A stretch of DNA of 42,984 nucleotides, taken from positions 1-42,984 of IMG/VR virus record IMGVR_UViG_3300032820_001953, one strand, 5' to 3'. A program made the translations under genes and the position numbers. Numbering within the stretch: the stretch's first letter is position 1; the number at the start of each line of letters is the position of its first letter. Shown one piece after another: positions 31,635-37,665 of this stretch. This stretch comes from a virus. Below the pieces are notes generated by a model. It did not search any database. It saw only the letters and a list, made by a program, of their open reading frames with translations, and was not told where the DNA came from.

Positions 31635-32250
31635 ATTAATTGATAAAATGGGTACTGACCTAACAGTAGTAAATGCCGCTAGGGTTTCTTATGCAAAAAC
31701 TAAAGAACAATTTGAAGATAAAGACGAAAAACTAATTGCATTTTTGGCTAAACATAATCATTGGTCACCGTTTGGACACGCATCACTACAATTTAGAATA
31801 AAAGCACCTGTGTTTGTTGCAAGACAACTTGTTAAGCATCAAGTTGGACTAATATGGAATGAAGTTAGTAGACGTTATGTAGATTATCCACCTGAATTGT
31901 TTAATCCAGAGTCATGGAGAGGTCGTCCTATTAATTCTAAACAAGGTTCTGCTGGTGAAGTTAAACTTGATAGAACATTACAACATCTTTATTCAACTGC
32001 TATGGAACAATGTAAAATTTTATACCATGCTTTGATCGGAAAAAACATCGCACCCGAACAAGCACGAATGGTATTACCTCAATCAATGATGACTGAATGG
32101 TATTGGTCAGGAAGTTTATATGCATTTGCTAGAGTATGCAATTTAAGATGTAAACCTGACGTACAAAAAGAAACTAGAGAGGTTTGTGAGCAAATTTCTA
32201 CAGAATGCGGTAAGTACTTTCCTATTAGTTGGAAATATTTGAGAAATTAA
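31624..32250 (+). CDS. thyX: Flavin-dependent thymidylate synthase (ThyX)
   Basis: A 208-residue protein making dTMP from dUMP with FAD and methylene-tetrahydrofolate. The signature region reads KHQVGLIWNEVSRRYVDYPP. The usual RHR start of the motif is KHQ here, a variant I associate with marine phage ThyX. Other blocks are NHWSPFGHASLQFRIKAPVF and LPQSMMTEWYWSGSL. I take ATG 31624, an 11-base overlap with purF, instead of the longer frame start at 31573. It is in the same operon as the clamp loader and PurF, forming a nucleotide-plus-replication unit. Confidence 0.92.
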   Translation: MNVKLIDKMGTDLTVVNAARVSYAKTKEQFEDKDEKLIAFLAKHNHWSPFGHASLQFRIKAPVFVARQLVKHQVGLIWNEVSRRYVDYPPELFNPESWRGRPINSKQGSAGEVKLDRTLQHLYSTAMEQCKILYHALIGKNIAPEQARMVLPQSMMTEWYWSGSLYAFARVCNLRCKPDVQKETREVCEQISTECGKYFPISWKYLRN

Positions 32251-32252
32251 TA

Positions 32253-32573
32253 ATGTATAGACCATTACCAGACGGAATAACAATTAAAAATTCAAACGTA
32301 CAAGGCCTTGGCTTGTTTGCTACTAAAGATTTTGATGTTGATGTAATTCTCGGCGTGATTCACATTAAAAACAAAAATTTTCCACACGGTTATATTAGAA
32401 CTGCCTTAGGAGCATTTTATAATCATTCAGATGAGCCTAATTGTAAAAATACAGAAGGTTTCTGGCATCAATTACCTGTAAAATATCTTGTAACAATTAA
32501 ACCTATTAAAGCAGGAGATGAATTAACAGCCAATTATACTTTATATCGAGACTTTGACGAGAAAGGAGAATAA
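32253..32573 (+). CDS. SET-domain protein (putative protein-lysine methyltransferase)
   Basis: A 106-residue minimal SET domain. It has GLGLFATKDFDVDVIL at the start, the AdoMet-binding YNHSDEPNCKNT and the C-terminal GDELTANYTLY with the catalytic-type tyrosine. SET enzymes move a methyl group from AdoMet to a lysine in a protein. No pre-SET or post-SET domains are present, as in viral SET proteins. ATG 32253, two bases after the ThyX stop, is preferred to the longer frame. The target could be a host DNA-binding or ribosomal protein; this is not deducible from sequence. Confidence 0.75.
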   Translation: MYRPLPDGITIKNSNVQGLGLFATKDFDVDVILGVIHIKNKNFPHGYIRTALGAFYNHSDEPNCKNTEGFWHQLPVKYLVTIKPIKAGDELTANYTLYRDFDEKGE

Positions 32574-32680
32574 TGTTAGAAGAATGGATAATAAGAATTA
32601 TACTTGTTATTCTAGGAAGTATAGCATTGTTGGTTTTGATACAATTAATTGTCAATATAGTCACCGGTGTTTATGTATAA
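32573..32680 (+). CDS. Single-span membrane mini-protein (35 aa)
   Basis: A 35-codon frame whose ATG overlaps the SET stop (TAATG) and whose TAA (32678-32680) overlaps the next ATG region. The product is almost entirely one hydrophobic helix (IIRIILVILGSIALLVLIQL, then IVNIVTGVYV) after a short acidic start, MLEEW. GAGAAAGGAGA provides a strong ribosome site 5-8 bases upstream. Although very short, the ribosome site and the overlaps on both sides make it credible. Confidence 0.6.
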   Translation: MLEEWIIRIILVILGSIALLVLIQLIVNIVTGVYV

Positions 32681-32987
32681 AGCAAGTCACATACTAGTAA
32701 GCCATTCAGAAGCAGTAAGTTCTACAAGAACAATGTGTAGGGAAGAAGCATTGTTTTTAGCAGGTGCAATTAGTGAAGAAATAAGAACAGGCAAGTATAC
32801 TTTTGATCAAGCCGCAAAAATTTATAGTGATTGTCCTAGTGGACAGGCAAACAGTGGAAATTTAGGAACTTTTCCAGCCAATAGAATGGATAAAGATTTT
32901 ATAACATATTTAGATAACTTAAAACCTGGTGAAACTAGTGGTCCTTGCCCTACTATATATGGTTTTCACCTTATAAGAAGAAACTAA
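32673..32987 (+). CDS. Parvulin-type peptidyl-prolyl isomerase
   Basis: A 104-residue single-domain parvulin. It begins MYKASHILVSHSEAV, with the first active-site histidine in SHILV. It continues FDQAAKIYSDCPSGQANSGN, LGTFPANRMDKDF and LKPGETSGPCPTIYGFHLIRR, with the second histidine in GFHLI. It should speed cis-trans isomerisation of prolyl bonds during folding. No signal peptide is present, so it is cytoplasmic. I take ATG 32673 (overlapping the mini-protein stop) over GTG 32667. It adds to the window's set of protein-folding genes. Confidence 0.85.
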   Translation: MYKASHILVSHSEAVSSTRTMCREEALFLAGAISEEIRTGKYTFDQAAKIYSDCPSGQANSGNLGTFPANRMDKDFITYLDNLKPGETSGPCPTIYGFHLIRRN

Positions 32988-32993
32988 TCAATA

Positions 32994-33001
32994 GATAAAT
33001 A
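32994..33001 (+). promoter_or_regulatory. T4-type late promoter (GATAAATA)
   Basis: GATAAATA lies 18 bases before ATG 33020. The predicted start near 33007 leaves a 13-base leader with AAAAGG as a weak ribosome site. Confidence 0.65.
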
Positions 33002-33019
33002 GTAAAAAAGGTACCTTAT

Positions 33020-33550
33020 ATGCAAGATACAGTAGATGTTATAAAAACAGTTCAAAATGTGTTTGACAATGACACCGCTTTCACGGTACTCAAGGACTTT
33101 GAAAGAGTACTTGATGAATTAGACCTTTATGTATATGATAATTGGGAAAATGGTGAATTAGCATCAGGTCCAAACATTAAAAGACACTTTGTATCATGCA
33201 CTTTTATGTGGGATCGAGATAAAATGCCAGATCCTACAGGTGGTCAAAGATTAACTGATTACGATTGCAAAGTATATTACAAAAAAGATCAATTTGTTTT
33301 TCCTAGACAAATAATAGAGCCTGGAGATATGCGAACAGGAACTAAAAAAGGTAAAATGGATAAAAGACCTATATGGTTAGTAGAAATTATGATGCCTAAA
33401 GAATTAATCCGAAGCATATACAGTGGTTATGAAGCAGAAACTGACTACTCTAAAGACCCAGCAACAGCAGAAGAAATTCCAGTAGATCAAAATATAGATG
33501 CTGGTATAGAACCAGTAGCAGAACCCGATGCTCCTGAAGGAGAAATTTAA
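33020..33550 (+). CDS. Conserved hypothetical protein, likely late (176 aa)
   Basis: A soluble protein with an N-terminal helix (VDVIKTVQNVFDNDTAFTVL), then KDFERVLDELDLYVYDNWEN and a beta-rich middle (RHFVSCTFMWDRDKMPDPTG). The acidic, disordered tail ends EPDAPEGEI. I associate it with conserved proteins of marine T4-like phages of unknown function. It has its own late promoter and overlaps the next gene by one base, so the two probably work together in the virion or its assembly. Confidence 0.55.
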   Translation: MQDTVDVIKTVQNVFDNDTAFTVLKDFERVLDELDLYVYDNWENGELASGPNIKRHFVSCTFMWDRDKMPDPTGGQRLTDYDCKVYYKKDQFVFPRQIIEPGDMRTGTKKGKMDKRPIWLVEIMMPKELIRSIYSGYEAETDYSKDPATAEEIPVDQNIDAGIEPVAEPDAPEGEI

Positions 33551-34278
33551 TGGGTTTAAAAAAAGACGATTTAGCACATACTACTGATAGTATATTTGAA
33601 ATCGATTCCTATAAATCAAAAATGGGAGACGATAAAGATATTGTAGTTCTTAGTTTTACAGTTCTAGGAGAACAACCAGCAATAGATTTAGTAAATTTTA
33701 TAGAAAAAGGATACGATTACGTTTTAGATGCTGACAAAACTAGCGGAGAACAAGCTGATGGCAAATATAGAGTGTTTGTTGAATTAGAAAGAAACAATAA
33801 AATTTCAAATCAAATTACAGAAATACTAGGTGGTGTCGGAAAACTAGCAAATTTAGAAAATTTTAAATTTAGATACTATAAAAATTTTAAAAGTTTACCA
33901 GCAGATGAAAAAACTTTAGGAGAAGTTGTTCCTTTTGATTCTGACGCTTATGAAATTAAAATAGGTGAGGCTCCTATGGAGAATTATAAAAATTTCTTTC
34001 ATGATAGTTATGTAGATGACGTAATTATGGAAGATACAACATTAATTCTTAAAAAGCAACGTCATGATCCATTATTTTTCGAATTTTTGGAATATGGCAA
34101 TAAAGAAGATGTCTTAAAATCAATAAAAGAGTCATATCAGATTAATAAATTCCCAGAAGTAATTTTTTTAAGTAAGTATATAGGAGATTATAATATATCC
34201 ATTTATGGTAACAAGTATGTTCTTGAAAGCAAGAACTTCTGTATAGTACTTAAGAAAAAATATGAGACTATCAACTAA
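33550..34278 (+). CDS. Conserved hypothetical protein (242 aa)
   Basis: A mixed alpha/beta protein: DKDIVVLSFTVLGEQPAIDL near the N-terminus, KYRVFVELERNNKISNQITE in the middle, and SIYGNKYVLESKNFCIVLKK at the end. No catalytic motif, signal or membrane helix is seen. It starts on the last base of the previous gene and overlaps the M15 peptidase by 17 bases. That position, just before lysis genes and under a late promoter, suggests a structural or assembly role. I cannot name the family. Confidence 0.55.
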   Translation: MGLKKDDLAHTTDSIFEIDSYKSKMGDDKDIVVLSFTVLGEQPAIDLVNFIEKGYDYVLDADKTSGEQADGKYRVFVELERNNKISNQITEILGGVGKLANLENFKFRYYKNFKSLPADEKTLGEVVPFDSDAYEIKIGEAPMENYKNFFHDSYVDDVIMEDTTLILKKQRHDPLFFEFLEYGNKEDVLKSIKESYQINKFPEVIFLSKYIGDYNISIYGNKYVLESKNFCIVLKKKYETIN

Positions 34279-34723
34279 TTTTACACTAGAAGAATTCACA
34301 AGAAGTCAAACAGCAATACGTCAAAATATAGATAATACACCCACAGATGAGCATATTGAAAATATGCAACTTCTATGTGAAATGATTCTCCAACCAATTA
34401 GAGAACATTTTGGTCCAATAGCAATTAATTCAGGATATAGAGGAGTAGTTTTAAACAAAACTATTGGTGGTTCTTGGAAATCTCAACATTGTGAAGGTAA
34501 AGCGGCTGATATCGAATGCCCTGGTACAGGTAATCGTTATGTAGCTCAATGGATTTCAGATAATTGTACCTTCGATCAAGTAATTCTTGAATTTCATAAC
34601 CGAGAAATACCCGATTCAGGTTGGGTTCATGTTAGTTATAATCGTGGATCTAATCGAATGCAACGTCTACACACCTTAAAAGAAGACGGCAAAACTGTAT
34701 ACAAGCCTAACCTAATAGAATAA
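34262..34723 (+). CDS. M15-family peptidase (cell-wall hydrolase, likely endolysin)
   Basis: A 153-residue protein of the zinc D,D/L,D-carboxypeptidase type (M15). The zinc ligands are His76 and Asp83 in SQHCEGKAADIE and His123 in GWVHVSYN. The N-terminal region (NFTLEEFTRSQTAIRQNIDN) and INSGYRGVVLNKTIGG are typical of the family. It would cut peptide cross-links in peptidoglycan. No signal peptide is present, so it needs a holin to reach the wall. A spanin pair and a holin-like gene follow within 1.6 kb, so this is the probable endolysin. Confidence 0.85.
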   Translation: MRLSTNFTLEEFTRSQTAIRQNIDNTPTDEHIENMQLLCEMILQPIREHFGPIAINSGYRGVVLNKTIGGSWKSQHCEGKAADIECPGTGNRYVAQWISDNCTFDQVILEFHNREIPDSGWVHVSYNRGSNRMQRLHTLKEDGKTVYKPNLIE

Positions 34724-34725
34724 TC

Positions 34726-34733
34726 AATAAATA
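34726..34733 (+). promoter_or_regulatory. T4-type late promoter (AATAAATA), nearly leaderless
   Basis: AATAAATA begins 3 bases after the peptidase stop. The ATG at 34742 is 8 bases beyond the box, so the transcript would carry only about 3 bases before the start codon, with no ribosome site. Confidence 0.6.
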
Positions 34734-34741
34734 CAACTATA

Positions 34742-34873
34742 ATGAAAACCAAGTACTGCAATAATTGTGGCAGAAAAGCCCATTGTGACGAAGTTTTAAA
34801 AGAAACTCAGGTTGACTATGATGGCAGAAAATATGAAATCGTAGTGTGCGTGTACTGTAGGTGCGAGGAATAG
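34742..34873 (+). CDS. Small zinc-binding protein (43 aa)
   Basis: The ATG at 34742 opens a 43-codon frame to TAG 34871-34873. It carries two cysteine pairs, YCNNCGRKAHC and VVCVYCRC, arranged as a compact zinc knuckle around a short linker (VDYDGRKYEI). It fills the gap between the endolysin and the inner spanin and is preceded by a late box. Phage zinc knuckles of this size often bind nucleic acid or are virion proteins. Whether it takes part in lysis is unknown. Confidence 0.6.
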   Translation: MKTKYCNNCGRKAHCDEVLKETQVDYDGRKYEIVVCVYCRCEE

Positions 34874-34874
34874 T

Positions 34875-35360
34875 ATGTTTTTCTTTGGTCAAATAAAAAT
34901 GATTTTTACAATGCTAATTATTATCGGTATTGCCGGTGCTGGTATGTATGTAATGAAGCTACGATCTGACAACGCTATTCTTAAAACAAATCAAATAAAA
35001 CTAGAACAAAGTATTGAGTCACAAACTAAACTATTAGAGCAACAAAAAATAGATTTTGAAGCAATAATGGAACATAATAAGCAAATGAATATATTAGTTA
35101 AAAATTTACAAGAAGATTTAAGACAATTAGATAAAAGATTTACTAAAAAAGGTAGAGACTTTGGTAAACTTGCAATTAAAAAACCTAGTTTAGTTGAAAA
35201 AATTATAAACAAAGCTAGTGAACGTGCTCAACGATGTGTAGAAATTGCCTCAGGGGCACCATTAACTGAAGCAGAAATAAACGCTACAAAGAAATCAGAA
35301 ATTAATACTGAATGTCCTTCGATAGCTAACCCTAATTACAAAGCATACGCGGTAGAATAA
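34875..35360 (+). CDS. Inner-membrane spanin-like protein
   Basis: A 161-residue protein with one N-terminal transmembrane helix (IKMIFTMLIIIGIAGAGMYV) and a long coiled coil (ILKTNQIKLEQSIESQTKLL ... MNILVKNLQEDLRQLD) reaching into the periplasm. The Ala/Pro/Cys-containing tail ends YKAYAVE. This layout matches i-spanins of the Rz type. The following lipoprotein gene overlaps it by one base and supplies the outer partner. Spanins fuse the inner and outer membranes in the last step of lysis. The identification is by architecture and position. Confidence 0.72.
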   Translation: MFFFGQIKMIFTMLIIIGIAGAGMYVMKLRSDNAILKTNQIKLEQSIESQTKLLEQQKIDFEAIMEHNKQMNILVKNLQEDLRQLDKRFTKKGRDFGKLAIKKPSLVEKIINKASERAQRCVEIASGAPLTEAEINATKKSEINTECPSIANPNYKAYAVE

Positions 35361-35716
35361 TGAGAATACTTTTTATAATATTACTAGCATTTGCATTATC
35401 AGGTTGTACACTTGGAGCTGAGAAGAAAATAAAAATTTTTCAAGTAGAAGAACCTAGAGCAAACTTAAATCTTGAATCTCCTGAACCTTTAGACTTAGAA
35501 AAATTAAGATGGATTATTATTACTAGCAAAAATGCAGAAGAAGTATTTAAAAGATTAGAAGCAGAAGGTTATGATCCTGTATTATTTGGACTTACAGACA
35601 AAGATTATGAATTAATTGCAAAAAACTTTGCACAAATACGGTCATACTTAAAAGAACAAAACGCAATACTTGAAAAATATAGAGAGTATTACGAACCTGA
35701 AGAAAAAAATGAGTAA
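35360..35716 (+). CDS. Outer-membrane lipoprotein, o-spanin-like
   Basis: A 118-residue protein with a lipoprotein signal: MRILFIILLAFALSGC, lipobox LSGC, lipidated Cys16. The mature part is acidic and helical (LDLEKLRWIIITSKNAEEVF), with a C-terminal coiled coil ending YYEPEEKNE. It overlaps the i-spanin-like gene by one base, as expected for a two-component spanin. It is larger than many Rz1 proteins and not Pro-rich, so some doubt remains. Confidence 0.65.
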   Translation: MRILFIILLAFALSGCTLGAEKKIKIFQVEEPRANLNLESPEPLDLEKLRWIIITSKNAEEVFKRLEAEGYDPVLFGLTDKDYELIAKNFAQIRSYLKEQNAILEKYREYYEPEEKNE

Positions 35717-35918
35717 CATTTTACGCAAAATATGGTATTGGATTGTTGGTTACCCAGCTGAATTAACTTATTGGTTTGAAGGTAAAGAGTTTCTAGTTCA
35801 TGTACGTAAATTTAGAGAGCTTAAACCCAATCATATTACATTTATGAATGTAGAAACAGAGAAATATGTTGCAATAAAATCAGATACTCCAATAAAGTAC
35901 ATACTTAAACAAGAATAA
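35709..35918 (+). CDS. Small hypothetical protein in the lysis cassette (69 aa)
   Basis: From ATG 35709 the product is 69 residues: MSNILRKIWYWIVGYPAELT, then YWFEGKEFLVHVRKFRELKP and a C-terminal KYVAIKSDTPIKYILKQE. It has an aromatic, weakly hydrophobic N-terminus but no full membrane helix. It overlaps the lipoprotein gene by 8 bases, and its stop is part of the next gene's late promoter. I recall similar short proteins in marine phages. No function is assigned. Confidence 0.55.
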   Translation: MSNILRKIWYWIVGYPAELTYWFEGKEFLVHVRKFRELKPNHITFMNVETEKYVAIKSDTPIKYILKQE

Positions 35919-35921
35919 ATA
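35914..35921 (+). promoter_or_regulatory. T4-type late promoter (AATAAATA) on a stop codon, leaderless
   Basis: The box contains the TAA stop of the preceding gene (35916-35918). Five bases later comes ATG 35927, at the predicted +1. This is the same TAA-ATA-N5-ATG geometry as at 6347-6360. There is no ribosome site. Confidence 0.68.
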
Positions 35922-35926
35922 GCATT

Positions 35927-36250
35927 ATGTCAGACGATTTAATTAAAGTTAAAAAAACAACAGAAGAATACGAAGTATCAAAAAGTGATCTAATCCCAGA
36001 TACCGGAGATGACGCCCCTACTTGGTATAATAAAACAGCAGGCCTATTAGACAAATTTAGAATAATACCTAGATTAGTAATGTTGGCTTACATCTTTGCA
36101 TTTTATTCATCAGTAACTTGGTTTATGCAACTAACTGATCCCACAAATGCTCAAGCAATGTTTATATCAACAATAGTTGGTGCCGGTGCGGCATTCTTTG
36201 GACTATATGTTGGTAAACCGGGTGCTACACTTCCAAAAAATAAGAAATAA
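35927..36250 (+). CDS. Holin-like membrane protein
   Basis: A 107-residue protein with a charged N-terminal half (DLIKVKKTTEEYEVSKSDL). Two transmembrane helices follow (LVMLAYIFAFYSSVTWFM and AMFISTIVGAGAAFFGLYVG) with a short basic tail, TLPKNKK. Size, spans and tail are those of class II-type phage holins. It lies directly after the endolysin and spanin genes. It would form the hole that lets the M15 peptidase reach the wall and so set lysis time. It is expressed from a late, leaderless promoter. Confidence 0.68.
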   Translation: MSDDLIKVKKTTEEYEVSKSDLIPDTGDDAPTWYNKTAGLLDKFRIIPRLVMLAYIFAFYSSVTWFMQLTDPTNAQAMFISTIVGAGAAFFGLYVGKPGATLPKNKK

Positions 36251-36273
36251 TTCCCATTAAATACAATAACAAC

Positions 36274-36302
36274 TTGACTTTTTGGTAAAGAGTTGTTATA
36301 TT
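36274..36302 (+). promoter_or_regulatory. Sigma-70 promoter, predicted leaderless
   Basis: TTGACT at 36274-36279, a 17-base spacer and TATATT at 36297-36302. The dnaJ-like ATG at 36309 is the expected start of transcription. It would drive the DnaJ, deformylase and ClpA-like genes early, from host polymerase, inside an otherwise late-gene neighbourhood. Confidence 0.78.
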
Positions 36303-36308
36303 ATTATT

Positions 36309-37160
36309 ATGGCAGACTATTATGATATATTAGGGGTTAAAAAAGGCGCTTCCCAACAAGATTTAAAAAAAGCATATAAAAAACAAGCGATGAGATATCA
36401 TCCAGACAAGGGTGGAGACTCTAATAAATTTCAAAAAATAAACGAAGCATACGATACACTTAAAGACCCTCAAAAGAAAGCCATGTATGACCAATTTGGT
36501 GCTACTGGTAATCAAGGACCTTATTCAAGAACATATTCAACTGAAGAGTTTGAATTTCCTAATGACATAGGAGATATTTTTAATCAATTCTTTGGTGGAT
36601 CAAGATCACCGTTTACTCAAAGAAGACAAAGACAAAGAAATAAAGACATAGCAATTCAAACTCAAATAGATTTAGAAGATGTAATGAATGGTAAATCATT
36701 AATTGCAACATATACACTAACAAATGGTAAGCAACAGAGTGTAAACATTGATTTACCTCCGGGAGTAGAAACAAATACCACGATGAAATTTACAGGACTA
36801 GGAGATAATTTCATTCCAAGTATTTCTAGAGGTGATTTAATGGTAAGAATTAAAGTACGATCTCATTCAAGATGGCATAGAGATGGTGCAAATTTACATT
36901 GCGTAGAAAAAGTAAGTGTGTTTGATTTATTATTAGGAACTAAAAAGGAAATATCAACTGTAGATGGTAAAAAATTATCTATTACCATCCCTAAAGGATG
37001 TCAACCAGGTACAGTATTAAGTATTAGTGAACAAGGACTACCAAGATTGCATGGCAGAGGCAAAGGTAACATCTATATGACAGTTCAAGCCGATATACCT
37101 AACATATCTGATCCAGAAATGTTAAAGCTTCTTCAAAGGATAAAATATGGAACTAATTAA
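36309..37160 (+). CDS. DnaJ/CbpA-like co-chaperone without zinc finger
   Basis: From ATG 36309 the product is 283 residues. The J domain (DYYDILGVKKGASQQDLKKA ... RYHPDKGG) has the HPD motif that stimulates Hsp70 ATPase. A Gly/Phe-type linker (GDIFNQFFGGSRSPF) and two beta-rich C-terminal substrate-binding domains follow. The CxxCxGxG zinc-finger repeats of class A DnaJ are absent, so it is a class B (CbpA-like) protein. It would recruit host DnaK. A longer frame starts at 36282, but that start lies between the promoter boxes. It overlaps the deformylase gene by 14 bases. Confidence 0.9.
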   Translation: MADYYDILGVKKGASQQDLKKAYKKQAMRYHPDKGGDSNKFQKINEAYDTLKDPQKKAMYDQFGATGNQGPYSRTYSTEEFEFPNDIGDIFNQFFGGSRSPFTQRRQRQRNKDIAIQTQIDLEDVMNGKSLIATYTLTNGKQQSVNIDLPPGVETNTTMKFTGLGDNFIPSISRGDLMVRIKVRSHSRWHRDGANLHCVEKVSVFDLLLGTKKEISTVDGKKLSITIPKGCQPGTVLSISEQGLPRLHGRGKGNIYMTVQADIPNISDPEMLKLLQRIKYGTN

Positions 37161-37665
37161 ACACCCAAATGAATGGTTAGAGAAAAAAATAAAACCTTTC
37201 GACTGGGAAAATTTAGATTCAGAAAAAATTGAACAAGAAATGGTCTCTATTATGGAGGATAATAAAGGTATAGGTCTGGCGGCAAATCAAGTTGGGTTAG
37301 ATGCAAGAGTTGTAACAATATTGCCAAAAAATATAAAAGGAATTACTAAATCTTTTGCAATTATTGATCCTACAATAGAACAAATAAGTCTTAATAAAAT
37401 TGAAGATGTTGAAGGATGTCTTAGTTTTCCAAAATTATGGTTAAAAGTTAGAAGACCAGACAAGGTTACTGTAAAATTTCTTGACAGTAAACAAAAAGAG
37501 TGTATAATGGACTTTAGTGGTTATGATGCAAGATGTTTTCTTCACGAATATGATCATCTGGAAGGAATAACGTTCGTGAGTCCTTTACGAGTTAGCAAAT
37601 TAAGATTAGATATGGCAATAAAAAGACAACAAAAAATAATAAAAGAGGAACAACAAAATGGTTGA
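37147..37665 (+). CDS. def: Peptide deformylase
   Basis: A 172-residue metalloenzyme that removes the N-formyl group from new proteins. Its three motifs are present: GIGLAANQVG (residues ~41-50), EGCLSFP and LHEYDHLEG, which supply the Cys and two His metal ligands. The third motif has Tyr where bacterial enzymes usually have Ile or Leu. Deformylases are known in marine T4-like phages and may speed processing of phage or photosystem proteins. It is coupled by overlap to the DnaJ-like gene before and the ClpA-like gene after. Confidence 0.93.
   Translation: MELIKHPNEWLEKKIKPFDWENLDSEKIEQEMVSIMEDNKGIGLAANQVGLDARVVTILPKNIKGITKSFAIIDPTIEQISLNKIEDVEGCLSFPKLWLKVRRPDKVTVKFLDSKQKECIMDFSGYDARCFLHEYDHLEGITFVSPLRVSKLRLDMAIKRQQKIIKEEQQNG

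Noticed and set aside
36309-37160. Class A DnaJ with zinc finger
   Set aside because: No CxxCxGxG repeats are present between the J domain and the C-terminal domains.
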